DNA of 64,000 nucleotides from Paenibacillus_V sp046244365 (lineage in GTDB: Bacteria > Bacillota > Bacilli > Paenibacillales > NBRC-103111), in assembly GCF_046244365.1 (NCBI RefSeq), contig NZ_CP176395.1, positions 8,060,001 through 8,124,000 on the forward strand, in the 5' to 3' direction. The notes below the pieces were generated by a model that made no database searches, had not been told where the DNA came from, and saw only the letters and a list, made by a program, of their open reading frames with translations. Positions 50,613 to 59,044 of this stretch are shown here, in pieces. The translations under genes were made by a program, and so were the position numbers. Each line of letters starts with the position of its first letter. Within the stretch, counting starts at the first letter, position 1.

Positions 50613-51940
50613 CCCTGCTCATCCTTTTTCGGGCCCGCTCCTGCCTCGCCCGCCTTGTTTCCCCCATTGTCCTGCGCCTCGGAGCTCTCGCTCCCGGCTG
50701 CAGAGTCGGCAGCGCCCGCTTCGGTCTGACTTTCGGCCGTTTTCGGCTGCCTAGGCTCAAGCCCGGCCTCGGTATTCTTCGTAGCCGTGTCCGCAAGCTC
50801 TTCCTGCGCCGCACCTTCATCTTGTCTGCTTGGAGCTGCGGAAGGAGCGTGATCCGGCTGAATGCCGTACACCTTTTGCCCGTAGCCTGTCTGCGCTCGC
50901 GATCCAAGCACCCCGTAGACGGGTTCTCCCTGCTCGGTACCGGTGCCTACCGTTTGACGAATCATGGCCTCCAGTCCGAAGCCTTCGCTGCGTACCCGCA
51001 GGTCGAAATAGCTCACCGCATACAGCACGACCATAAGCGGCGCAAGCACCGTGTTCACCAGCATCAGCGCCGCTTGCGATACCCAAGCCGGTGCGACAAG
51101 CAGCAGAACGACCCCGAACAGCATGCTTAGAATGATCGTTATGATATAAATAATCAGATACATGACAAACATGGTCCCGAACAGCCGCCAGAAGCTTTTG
51201 CGCGTCAATCCCCAGCTCCGGCCGAATCCGATCGACTCGTTCTCCAGCGCCGCCAGAGGCAAATAATACATCAAGCGGATGATGAAGAAGGCGGTCAAGA
51301 TCACCAGACCCAGCATCGCCCCAAAAATCATGATCGCGATAAAAATCCCGCCGCCGATGCCGACGCTTCCGCCCGCAAAGCCCGCCGCCCCGACTACGAG
51401 CGTTACCGTCATCGTTACAGCCATAATGGCGATCATAGCTCCGATCGAAATCGCGATCAGAATGAGCCCGAACAGCAGATTGCTGCCGACTAGCGGCCAA
51501 AAACGGCGGAACGCCTGCTTTATCGTGTCGCCGATGGAGGGCTCCCCTTGCCCGTTCAAAACGCGGTGAACATAAATCACAACGGAGGCAATGGCGATCG
51601 GAATGATTGCGACGACAAACAATATGGAAATAATCGCAAATAGAACGATTTTACCGATCTGGACGCTTGCATCCGTTTCATAGTCGAGTAGACGATTTTC
51701 AAACACGCCGGCGTCGAGCCCCGCTCCGTCCCTAACACCCTCCAAGAATGATTGCAAAATAAAAGAATTCCCCGCCATGGCGTCCGGCAGCAACAGCTGC
51801 TGCAGGATGTAGAACGGGCCGTAAAACGCGAGTGCAAGCAAAAAAAGCTTAACGAAATGGCGCCGGTAAAACTGGAAGCTGTAATCCAGCATCCGGCCTA
51901 TCCCCATCGGCTTCCAAGTAACATTCGTCACGGACGTCAA
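50609..51940 (-). CDS. Multi-pass membrane protein, glycerophosphodiester-phosphodiesterase membrane-domain-like
   Basis: 443 residues. About six long hydrophobic helices fill residues 28-330 with Gly/Ile/Met-rich stretches; the last about 100 residues are a hydrophilic Ala/Glu/Gly/Gln-rich tail. The conserved bits ESIGFGRSWGLTRKSFWRLFG and SIGDTIKQAFRRFWPLVGSNLL match DUF7544-type membrane proteins that head MoxR operons. TTG 51940 has GGGAGG 7 nt upstream. It is the first gene of the five-gene operon reaching 46456. Confidence 0.82.
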   Translation of the reverse strand: MTSVTNVTWKPMGIGRMLDYSFQFYRRHFVKLFLLALAFYGPFYILQQLLLPDAMAGNSFILQSFLEGVRDGAGLDAGVFENRLLDYETDASVQIGKIVLFAIISILFVVAIIPIAIASVVIYVHRVLNGQGEPSIGDTIKQAFRRFWPLVGSNLLFGLILIAISIGAMIAIMAVTMTVTLVVGAAGFAGGSVGIGGGIFIAIMIFGAMLGLVILTAFFIIRLMYYLPLAALENESIGFGRSWGLTRKSFWRLFGTMFVMYLIIYIITIILSMLFGVVLLLVAPAWVSQAALMLVNTVLAPLMVVLYAVSYFDLRVRSEGFGLEAMIRQTVGTGTEQGEPVYGVLGSRAQTGYGQKVYGIQPDHAPSAAPSRQDEGAAQEELADTATKNTEAGLEPRQPKTAESQTEAGAADSAAGSESSEAQDNGGNKAGEAGAGPKKDEQG

Positions 51941-52049
51941 ATCGAATCCTCCCGACTCCTCAAATGTAAAACATTGCCTGATTATTATACTATAGAAAGG
52001 GTTAGAGCGGACGAAAAAGCGAGTGATCTTCCTTGTCTATGATATCCGC

Positions 52050-52237
52050 ATGTTGCACTAAATGCAGCATTTTCCCGGATTTCGGCAGCCTATCGATTAA
52101 ATGTTGTACAAAATGCAGGATATTGGACGAAAACGGGCCTAAAACGGTCATATCCGGCCTAAATTGTTGTAAAAAATACAACATCACTCCCCAATACCAG
52201 CCGATCTGCTCCGAAATGTTGTAAAATCTGCAACACT
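52050..52237. repeat. Second cluster of the 21-nt near-palindromic repeat
   Basis: Copies at 52050-52070, 52101-52121, 52163-52184 and 52216-52237 follow the pattern ATGTTG-YACWAAA-TGCAGCAT, matching the family at 3792-3979. Spacers share CCGGATTT or TATCCGGCCT. No gene is supported in 51941-52296. Confidence 0.75.
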
Positions 52238-52296
52238 TGATCCCTCTGCTTGTTGGCAGCGAATGATTTGACGCTCGCTCCATCCCTTCATCCGTT

Positions 52297-52334
52297 AAAA
52301 AAGCCCCAAAACCGGTATAAGCGGTTTTGAGGCT
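52297..52334 (-). terminator. Terminator downstream of the sulfatase
   Basis: AGCCTCAAAACC/GGTTTTGGGGCT arms followed on the minus strand by six T residues. Confidence 0.8.
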
Positions 52335-52390
52335 CTGCATCGCATCCTGCGATGCTAGTCTACTTGTGTTTATTGAGCTTAATCTCCGGC

Positions 52391-52580
52391 TCCCGGTACG
52401 CCTTCCTGCCGTTTCCGCACACGCCTGCCCACCTGCTTCCGCGAGCTGTCCGCAGCGCTAACCGGCTCGCGAAAACCCTCCAGGCTTTACTCCAGCTCCT
52501 GGTACGCCTTCCTGCCGTTCCCGCGTACGCCCGCTTCCGCGAGCTGGCCGTAGCCGCTGACCGGCTCGCGGACGCCGTCG
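52391..52580. repeat. Partial tandem duplication at the 3' end of the sulfatase gene
   Basis: The segment 52495-52580, coding for the last residues of the sulfatase, is repeated at about 52391-52472 (shared GGTACGCCTTCCTGCCGTT, GCTTCCGCGAGCTG and ACCGGCTCGCG). The outer copy lies beyond the stop codon and carries an 8-nt insertion relative to the inner copy, so the frames differ. Confidence 0.7.
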
Positions 52581-53902
52581 ACCGCCGGGTCGACATAGCG
52601 CACGAACCATTGTTCCAGCTGCGCTTTCATCGCTTCCCGCGTTTCGCGGTGCTCCGGCGCGTCGATCAGATTCGCCGCCTCGTCCGGGTCGCCGGCCAAA
52701 TGGTACAGCTCATGCGGCCCATACGGATACCGGTGAACGTATTTCCATTCCTTGCTGCGGATCATTCGCACCGGGCCGTACTCGTCGTAGATGACGACGT
52801 TCTCCCGTTCGGCGGATGCTTCGCCCAAGAGCTGCGGCAGGAAGCTGCGTCCCGGCAAGCCGTCGGCAGCCGGACTAGACAGCCCGGCATAAGCGAGCAG
52901 CGTCGGCATAAAGTCGTAGCCGCTCGCCATCGTCTCCGACACGGCGCCCTGCGGAATGCGCCCCGGCTGGCTGAAAATGGCCGGCACTTTGACGGACGTA
53001 TCGTACATGTTTTGCGGGAAGGTCCCGTTCCCTTTGCCGAACACCCCGTGATGGCCGAAATTAAAGCCGTTGTCGCCCATAAACACGACCAGCGTGTCGT
53101 CCGTCAAGCCTTGCACCTCCAGCTTGTCGAGGATGCGGCCGATATTCGCGTCCATCGCCGTTATCGACGCATAATAGCCGCGCATGTTCTCAAGCGGCTT
53201 ATCCTCGCCCGGCGCCGTCTTGATCAGCCATGGGTGCCTCGGCGTATCGAGCGGGCACGACTCGCCCGGACAGTCGGCGTACAGATCGAGAACCTCCTGC
53301 GGATGGTTGCCGTTCAGCCAAGGGCTGTGCGGTGCGGTATAATGGACGCTCAAATAGAACGGGCGTCCTTCCCCCGCGTCCGCCTGCCGGTCGAGAAAAG
53401 CCAGAGCGTCGTCGGTGATGACGTCGGTCACGTAAGCCGGCTCATTATACAGCCTCCCGTCCCGGATCATCGGGGCGTTGTAGTACGGGCTGCCGCCGGT
53501 TTGATGCACGAACCAGTGCGTGAATCCCTTCTGCGGCTTGACGCTGTCGCCGAGATGCCATTTGCCGCTCAGGCCGCAGACGTAGCCGTTGTCCGCCAGC
53601 ACCTCCGTATAAGCCGGCTGGCCGGCCAAATATTCGATCGCGTCCGGCCCCACGCTGCCCGCGCGAATCCAATCATGCACGCCGTGCTGCGACGGAATGC
53701 GGCCGGTAAACAGCGAAGCCCGCGCCGGTGAGCATACCGGAGACGTGCAGAAGAAGTTGTCAAACCGGACGCCCCTAGCCGCCAGCCGGTCCAGATTCGG
53801 CGTCTTTACTTCGGCGTTGCCTGCGCAGCCCATCGCCCAAGCGCCCTGATCGTCGGATAAAATAAATACGATATTCGGTCGTTTCGTTCTTGCTTCTCCC
53901 AT
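52487..53902 (-). CDS. Sulfatase (formylglycine-dependent)
   Basis: 471 residues. The sulfatase signature CSPARASLFTGR contains Cys57 in C-x-P-x-R, the residue converted to formylglycine by a maturase. Metal ligands are in FILSDDQ (Asp17, Asp18) and FMGDNGFNFGHHG. Such enzymes remove sulfate from glycans or small sulfate esters. No signal peptide is present, so it acts in the cytoplasm after import. It is the last gene after a lipoprotein and two permeases, which suggests that a sulfated oligosaccharide is imported and desulfated. ATG 53902 has GGAGG 8 nt upstream. Its 3' end shows a partial duplication. Confidence 0.93.
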   Translation of the reverse strand: MGEARTKRPNIVFILSDDQGAWAMGCAGNAEVKTPNLDRLAARGVRFDNFFCTSPVCSPARASLFTGRIPSQHGVHDWIRAGSVGPDAIEYLAGQPAYTEVLADNGYVCGLSGKWHLGDSVKPQKGFTHWFVHQTGGSPYYNAPMIRDGRLYNEPAYVTDVITDDALAFLDRQADAGEGRPFYLSVHYTAPHSPWLNGNHPQEVLDLYADCPGESCPLDTPRHPWLIKTAPGEDKPLENMRGYYASITAMDANIGRILDKLEVQGLTDDTLVVFMGDNGFNFGHHGVFGKGNGTFPQNMYDTSVKVPAIFSQPGRIPQGAVSETMASGYDFMPTLLAYAGLSSPAADGLPGRSFLPQLLGEASAERENVVIYDEYGPVRMIRSKEWKYVHRYPYGPHELYHLAGDPDEAANLIDAPEHRETREAMKAQLEQWFVRYVDPAVDGVREPVSGYGQLAEAGVRGNGRKAYQELE

Positions 53903-54130
53903 GAAAACCGCCTCCGTTATTCATTTAGTACGGCACAACGCCGTCCGCTAGCGCCGATCGCTTCGTCCTGCGCACAGGGAACGGCCGGACGCTATAGCGC
54001 AATCCGGCCTGATTTACCCTTTGTTATGGTTTTTTGAAACCGCCGCGCATCCTAGCGGTGCGTGCGTCGATCCCCATCGACCGGCTCCGCCAACCTTGCT
54101 CCCTCACTGCGTCCAAGCGCTCGCGGACGG

Positions 54131-55663
54131 TTATTTTTTCTCTTTGTAGGCGGCGTTGACTTCCTCGAGAATTTTACTGCCGCCCTGCTCGCGCCATTTT
54201 TTGCCCAGCTCGGCAATGCCGGTGTCGACGTCCATTTTTCCGATCATCATGTTCGTAAAATATTGGTAGTACAGCTCGTTCACGACCCCATTGAATTCCG
54301 TTTCCGCCTTGGTCGTCACGTTAACGAGGTTAGGCTTCATGTTCTCCGTCGCCAGGCGCACCGAATCTTTCGCCCGGTCGGCCTGCGGCTCGGTTTGCGG
54401 CAAATAGTTCTCGGTAAGCGGCCAAACGACGCTGCCCCAGGCAAGCGGATGCGCCCAGCCGTTAGAGGCGAAGCTGTCCTTCGCGCGCTCTTCTTCGTTA
54501 TACGTGATTTTGTCGCCCTGCTTCGTATAGTGAACACCTTCGAAGCCGAGCTCGAGCAGCTCGCGGCCTTCCTTGGACAGCATGAATTCGATGAACTTGG
54601 CCGCCTTTTCCGGGTTTTTGGAGCCCTTCGTAATGGCGGTGAATAGGCCTGATTTCGGCGTCGCGCTCATCCCGCGTTTGCCATCCTGACCGGCCGGCGG
54701 CGCCGTAAAACCCAGCTTCCCGCTCGGATTCACCTTCTGAAGGCTCGTTTCCAGCCTGTTGACGTGGCGGAATAATGCCGCATCCATAAAGCCGACCTTG
54801 CCCTGATAGAACTTCTGCTCCTTCATCTGCGTATCGTTGAGCATGTACTCCGGCTCGATCAGCTTTTCGTCCCACAGCTTTTTCAGGTATGTCATCCCTC
54901 TTTTGAAGGCGGGATGCTCGAATTTCGGAATGACGGAGCCCTTCTCGTCGAGCGCCCAGTCCCCGTTCGGCATGCCGTTCGCGTAGAAGATGAAATCGAA
55001 GGTCGGCACATTGGACCCGCTCTTCGCCGATGTCAGTCCGAACGTATCGTTCTTGCCGTTGCCGTCAGGATCCTTCGTAGCAATCGCTTTCAGTGTCTCG
55101 TAAAACTCGTCGAGCGTCTGCGGCGGCTTGAGGCCCAGCTTCTCCAGCCAGTCGGCCCGGTATACGATGTTCATGTTCGAGCGTTCCTCAATAAACGGAT
55201 AACCGTAATATTTGCCGTTCACCGCCGTCCAGGACAGGCTGCTCTCCAGCTTCTTCTTCACCGTCGGCATATCCTTCAAATAATCGTTGATCGGCACGAC
55301 GATGCCTTCGTTAATCCATTGGCTAAGCGAGTTCGTCGGATAGTTGATCGTCAGGACATCCGGATAGTCGCCCGTCGCCATGGCCACGTTGACTTTATCG
55401 TAAGAGCCTTCGGGAACGATCTTCAGAACGAGCTCGATGCCGAGCCTCTTATTGATTTCGGCGATGATGCGGTCATTTCCTTTCAGGTTGGCAGCCGCCT
55501 GGTCGCCGGTCGTCATGAAGACGAGCTTATAAGGCTTTTCGTCCGTCTGGCCTTGCTTGGAATCCGCCGATGCGCCCTCCTTCGCCTTCCCGCACGCCGA
55601 TACTAGCGTAAATGCCATGGATGCGCTCAGAAGCAGCGCCGCTGATTTCTTAACTTTGTTCAA
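54131..55663 (-). CDS. ABC transporter substrate-binding lipoprotein (CUT1/Lpl type)
   Basis: 510 residues. The signal peptide ends in the lipobox LVSAC with Cys24 as the lipidated residue. The mature part has the extracellular solute-binding fold (WTAVNGKYYGYPFIEERSN, ANGMPNGDWALDEKGSVIP) characteristic of Paenibacillus oligosaccharide importers of the Lpl/YtcQ kind. TTG 55663 has GGGAGG 8 nt upstream. It follows the two permeases and precedes the sulfatase on the same strand. The ATPase subunit is not encoded nearby, as is usual for CUT1 systems sharing MsmX. Confidence 0.92.
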   Translation of the reverse strand: MNKVKKSAALLLSASMAFTLVSACGKAKEGASADSKQGQTDEKPYKLVFMTTGDQAAANLKGNDRIIAEINKRLGIELVLKIVPEGSYDKVNVAMATGDYPDVLTINYPTNSLSQWINEGIVVPINDYLKDMPTVKKKLESSLSWTAVNGKYYGYPFIEERSNMNIVYRADWLEKLGLKPPQTLDEFYETLKAIATKDPDGNGKNDTFGLTSAKSGSNVPTFDFIFYANGMPNGDWALDEKGSVIPKFEHPAFKRGMTYLKKLWDEKLIEPEYMLNDTQMKEQKFYQGKVGFMDAALFRHVNRLETSLQKVNPSGKLGFTAPPAGQDGKRGMSATPKSGLFTAITKGSKNPEKAAKFIEFMLSKEGRELLELGFEGVHYTKQGDKITYNEEERAKDSFASNGWAHPLAWGSVVWPLTENYLPQTEPQADRAKDSVRLATENMKPNLVNVTTKAETEFNGVVNELYYQYFTNMMIGKMDVDTGIAELGKKWREQGGSKILEEVNAAYKEKK

Positions 55664-55732
55664 GTGAGAAACCTCCCTTTTGTTATTATATCGCAACGCG
55701 TTTTCGAAACGAAAACGCAGCCGATACTCCGG

Positions 55733-56599
55733 TTACTCCTTTACGGCGCCCAGCATGACGCCCTGCGAAAAGAAACGCTGAAAGAACGGGTAAATAAGCA
55801 TGACCGGAATCGTTGCGACCATGATCGTCGCCATTTTGATCGACTGGCCGAGCAGGAACGGGCTGTCCGAGCCGCCCTGGTAGCTGGCCGCGTTCTCGAC
55901 AAGCATCGAGCGCAGGAATAACTGCATCGGCCAGGCGTCCTTGTCTGTGATGTACATAACCGCCGCGAAAAACTCGTTCCACCGCGCCACCGCATAAAAC
56001 AAGCTGATCGTCGCGATCGCCGGCATCGACAGCGGAATGACGATCCGGAACAAAATGCCGACGTCGGTGCAGCCGTCCATTTTGGCCGCCTCCTCCAAGC
56101 TCTCCGGCATGCCGAGAAAAAAGTTGCGCATAATGATCAGGTTATACGTGTTCAAAGCCATCGGGATGATCAGCGCCCAGACCGAGTTCATCAACCCGAC
56201 TTGCTTGACGGCCATGTAAGTCGGGATGAGACCGCCGTTAAAAAGCATCGTGAACACGATCAAAAACATGATGGTTCGCGTGCCCTTCAGATGGCGTTTC
56301 GATAGGGCATAGGCGGCAAGTATCGTAAGCAGCATGCTGACCGCCGTCCCGACGACCGTCACGAAAATGCTGACCCGGTACGACGACCACAATTCGTCCA
56401 TTTTGAACAGATGGCGGTAGGCCTCGAACGTGATGGTTTTCGGGAATAGATGAATGTTCGTCGCCATGCTTTCCTTCAGCGGTGTAATCGAAACGATCAG
56501 CGAATCCCAGAACGGGTACAGCGTCGTTAGCGTCACGAGCGCAAGCAGCGTATAGTTCAGCGTCTGAAAGGCAGCGCCTCCCAAGCTCGTTTTGTGCAT
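55733..56599 (-). CDS. Carbohydrate ABC transporter permease (LplC/MalG type)
   Basis: 288 residues, six predicted helices and the EAA loop MPESLEEAAKMDGCTDVGIL typical of CUT1 MalG-type permeases. It pairs with the LplB-like permease 31 nt upstream. The operon order is permease B, permease C, solute-binding lipoprotein, sulfatase. GGGGGATATACG precedes ATG 56599. The substrate is probably a (sulfated) oligosaccharide, inferred from the sulfatase. Confidence 0.93.
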   Translation of the reverse strand: MHKTSLGGAAFQTLNYTLLALVTLTTLYPFWDSLIVSITPLKESMATNIHLFPKTITFEAYRHLFKMDELWSSYRVSIFVTVVGTAVSMLLTILAAYALSKRHLKGTRTIMFLIVFTMLFNGGLIPTYMAVKQVGLMNSVWALIIPMALNTYNLIIMRNFFLGMPESLEEAAKMDGCTDVGILFRIVIPLSMPAIATISLFYAVARWNEFFAAVMYITDKDAWPMQLFLRSMLVENAASYQGGSDSPFLLGQSIKMATIMVATIPVMLIYPFFQRFFSQGVMLGAVKE

Positions 56600-56630
56600 C
56601 GTATATCCCCCTTTTGCCGGGTTAATCCCG

Positions 56631-57542
56631 TTAATAAACGCCCTGCTCGCCCATCATGCGAGCCAGCTTGTTGGCTACGATGAGCAGCACGAAATTGATC
56701 GCCGATTTGAATAATCCGACAGCCGCAGCCAGACTGAAGCGTCCTTCGGTCAAACCGATCCGGTAAACGTAAGTGTCGATAATATCCGAAACACTGTACA
56801 CGCCCGTATGGTACAAGACGAAAATTTGCTCGAAGCCGGCCTCCATCATGCTTCCGATACGGAGCAGCAGCAGGATGACGATCGTGCTGCGGATACACGG
56901 AAGCGTAATGTGCCAGATGCGGTGCCACCGGTTGGCGCCGTCCATGACGGCCGCCTCGTACAGCTGCGGATTGACGCCTGCAAGCGCTGCCATATAAATG
57001 ATCGTGTTCCAGCCGAACTCCTTCCAGATCATCGACCAGACCAGCGTGCTGCGAAAATGGCTGTCGTCGCTCAGAAACCCGACCGGGCTTCCCCCCAGCG
57101 ATTCGATCACCTTATTGACGACGCCGCCGTCCGTGGACAGCAGATTCACTAGTAAACCGCCAAGAATGACCCATGAAATGAAGTGCGGCAGGTAGATGAC
57201 GGTCTGCACCGTCCGTTTGAACACCCGATTCATGATCTCGTGCAGCAGAAGCGCTACGACGATCGGAGCCGGAAAGCCGAAGACGAGCCGGTAAAAGCTG
57301 ATGACGACCGTATTCCAGAACACCGACCAAAACTTATCGAGCTCGAACAAATACGTAAAATGCTTCGTCCCGACCCACGGGCTGCCCAAAATACCTTTCG
57401 TAATATTAAAATCCTTGAACGCGATGATCGCCCCGTACATCGGGTAATAATGAAAGACCGCATAAAAAACGAGCGCAGGCAGCAGCATCAAATACAGGTA
57501 ACGATTTGCGCGGACGTACTGCCAAACCTTGCCGAAAGCCAT
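56631..57542 (-). CDS. Carbohydrate ABC transporter permease (LplB/MalF type)
   Basis: 303 residues with about six helices. The N-terminal segment MLLPALVFYAVFHYYPMYG and IIAFKDFNITKGILGSPWVG, plus the EAA loop NPQLYEAAVMDGANRWHRIW, match LplB/YtcP-like permeases. It is the first gene of the import operon; GGGGG lies just before ATG 57542. No regulator is adjacent, but a Cache/AraC regulator of the type that controls such operons lies at the right end of the window. Confidence 0.93.
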   Translation of the reverse strand: MAFGKVWQYVRANRYLYLMLLPALVFYAVFHYYPMYGAIIAFKDFNITKGILGSPWVGTKHFTYLFELDKFWSVFWNTVVISFYRLVFGFPAPIVVALLLHEIMNRVFKRTVQTVIYLPHFISWVILGGLLVNLLSTDGGVVNKVIESLGGSPVGFLSDDSHFRSTLVWSMIWKEFGWNTIIYMAALAGVNPQLYEAAVMDGANRWHRIWHITLPCIRSTIVILLLLRIGSMMEAGFEQIFVLYHTGVYSVSDIIDTYVYRIGLTEGRFSLAAAVGLFKSAINFVLLIVANKLARMMGEQGVY

Positions 57543-57843
57543 CGTGTCGAGCCCCCTTTTTCAACTTGCGCATGTGTCGCGATACCGGCTATTCCGCCGT
57601 TTTGGAAACGCTTCAGCATGCCGGCAAGCAGTCGATCCCAGCTGACAGATACCGTAAACCGCCATATCTAAAGCGTATTTTCAGCATACGAAGGGCGGGA
57701 ACGACCGACAAGATTCGGAATCGGAAAACGGTTTCATTATCGGATTTCAGCCAGGTATCATTTTCTCGGATTGGCATCAAATGCGGAGAAACGGCCGGTT
57801 TTGGGGTGGAGATACCGCCTTATGTCATTTACAAAAATAACGA
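57543..57843. other. Intergenic region upstream of the sugar import operon
   Basis: About 300 nt between divergent units. I find no convincing promoter for the import operon, no repeat and no ORF. It should contain the operon's control region. Confidence 0.4.
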
Positions 57844-57872
57844 TTGACAAAAAATAGGGGCTCGAATAGAAT
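57844..57872 (+). promoter_or_regulatory. Promoter of the YceI gene
   Basis: TTGACA (57844-57849), 17 nt, TAGAAT (57867-57872). Downstream the near-palindrome TTAGTTATATAAAGTAA lies between promoter and gene and could be a MarR/DUF24-type operator. Confidence 0.7.
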
Positions 57873-57935
57873 ATGTATTATACGAATAAGTTAGTTAGTT
57901 ATATAAAGTAAGTTAATAATGGGAGGTAGTTTCCA

Positions 57936-58469
57936 ATGGCAAACACGAAATGGGCAGTCGATCCTACGCACAGCAGTCTTGATTTCTCCGTTAAGCACAT
58001 GATGATCGCCAAAGTAAAAGGCACGTTCCATGCATTCGAAGCACAAATCGAAGCTGACCCTAGCGATCTGACGTCCGCCTCCATCCGCTTTGACATCGAC
58101 TTGAACAGCATCGATACGAAGAACAGCGACCGCGACGCGCATCTGCGTTCCGCCGATTTCTTCGAAATCGAAAAATATCCGAAGCTGACGTTCGTTGCGA
58201 CTTCGATCGAGAAATCCGGAAACGGCGAATACGACGTTACCGGCGATGTTTCGCTACACGGCGTTACGCGCTCCGAAACGTTCTCCGTTTCGTTCGAAGG
58301 CGCAGGCAAAGATCCTTGGGGCAACGAAAAAGCGGGCTTCAGCGCAACGGGCAGCCTCAAACGGAGCGACTACGGCCTCACGTACAACGCTGTGCTTGAA
58401 ACCGGCGGCGTATTGATCGGCGACGAAGTGAAAATTTCGATCGAAATCGAAGCAGCCAAGCAAGCGTAA
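57936..58469 (+). CDS. YceI family protein
   Basis: 177 residues, a YceI beta-barrel domain: KWAVDPTHSSLDFSVKHMMIAKVKGTF at the start, HLRSADFFEIEKYP in the middle and VSLHGVTRSETFSVSFEG later. YceI folds bind polyisoprenoid or other amphiphilic lipids. No signal peptide, so this member is cytoplasmic. ATG 57936 has GGGAGG 9 nt upstream. Monocistronic, with a good promoter and terminator. Such genes are often induced by electrophile or quinone stress. Confidence 0.94.
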   Translation: MANTKWAVDPTHSSLDFSVKHMMIAKVKGTFHAFEAQIEADPSDLTSASIRFDIDLNSIDTKNSDRDAHLRSADFFEIEKYPKLTFVATSIEKSGNGEYDVTGDVSLHGVTRSETFSVSFEGAGKDPWGNEKAGFSATGSLKRSDYGLTYNAVLETGGVLIGDEVKISIEIEAAKQA

Positions 58470-58481
58470 GCATCAATAATG

Positions 58482-58526
58482 AAAAACGGCATCGCTGGAG
58501 CAGTCCAGCCGATGCCGTTTTCTTTT
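58482..58526 (+). terminator. Terminator of the YceI gene
   Basis: A nearly perfect 17-bp stem AAAACGGCATC.GCTGGA/TCCAGCCGATGCCGTTTT followed by TCTTTT. Confidence 0.9.
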
Positions 58527-58571
58527 ATTTTGGGTGCGCCGGAGCATACTAACAGGCAAAGGAGGCTGGTC

Positions 58572-58799
58572 ATGAACGAGGATTCGGTTGTGCAACGCAA
58601 CGGCCTTTCAAACCGGCATATAGGCTCGGAAATAGCGGACTTTGGGGGCGTTATGATGGAGCCGATGCCGGGACAGAGGGGCTTTGCGGATTTTGAGGGC
58701 GTTATGATGGAGCCGATGCCGGGACAGAGGGGCTTTGCGGATTTTGAGGGCGTTATTCCGACCCTTCCAGCACGTCTATGCGGAATTCGCCTCGGATAA
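58572..58799 (+). CDS. Small ORF with 17-residue tandem repeats
   Basis: 75 residues. ATG 58572 has a strong AAAGGAGG site 6 nt upstream. After 22 unique residues the protein repeats DFEGVMMEPMPGQRGFA (first copy DFGGVMMEPMPGQRGFA, then a near-identical copy and a partial one), because the DNA has a 51-bp tandem repeat that stays in frame. A terminator-like hairpin follows at 58824-58848. No similar family is known to me. It could be a real small protein or a repeat that happens to be open; its promoter is unclear. Confidence 0.4.
   Translation: MNEDSVVQRNGLSNRHIGSEIADFGGVMMEPMPGQRGFADFEGVMMEPMPGQRGFADFEGVIPTLPARLCGIRLG
58635..58756. repeat. 51-bp tandem repeat, about 2.4 copies
   Basis: Units start at 58635, 58686 and 58737 (the last is partial). 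The first differs from the second only in its opening bases (GGACTTTGGGG against GGATTTTGAGG). 51 is a multiple of three, so the overlapping ORF is not interrupted. Confidence 0.85.
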
Positions 58800-58823
58800 G
58801 ACCCTCATAGTCCGCTATATGCT

Positions 58824-58848
58824 CCGTCACTCGCGAGACGGTCTTTTT
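58824..58848 (+). terminator. Possible terminator after the repeat ORF
   Basis: CCGTC/GACGG arms with an 8-nt loop, followed by TCTTTTT. Confidence 0.5.
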
Positions 58849-59044
58849 AACGCCTCGAAAATCCTTTATTTCGGTAAGAGGGCTGATCGTCCCATCAGTG
58901 AAAATCGATGAGCTTGGAGCTGAAACTCGCGCCGGTAATCTTCCGCTGCCGTATCTCCCGGGGGATACACCTCCATTTCGGGCGCCCCTGGATTGCTCGT
59001 CTCCCGAAAAATATGCTGGCTCAGACAGTGCGGCGAACCGTGTC

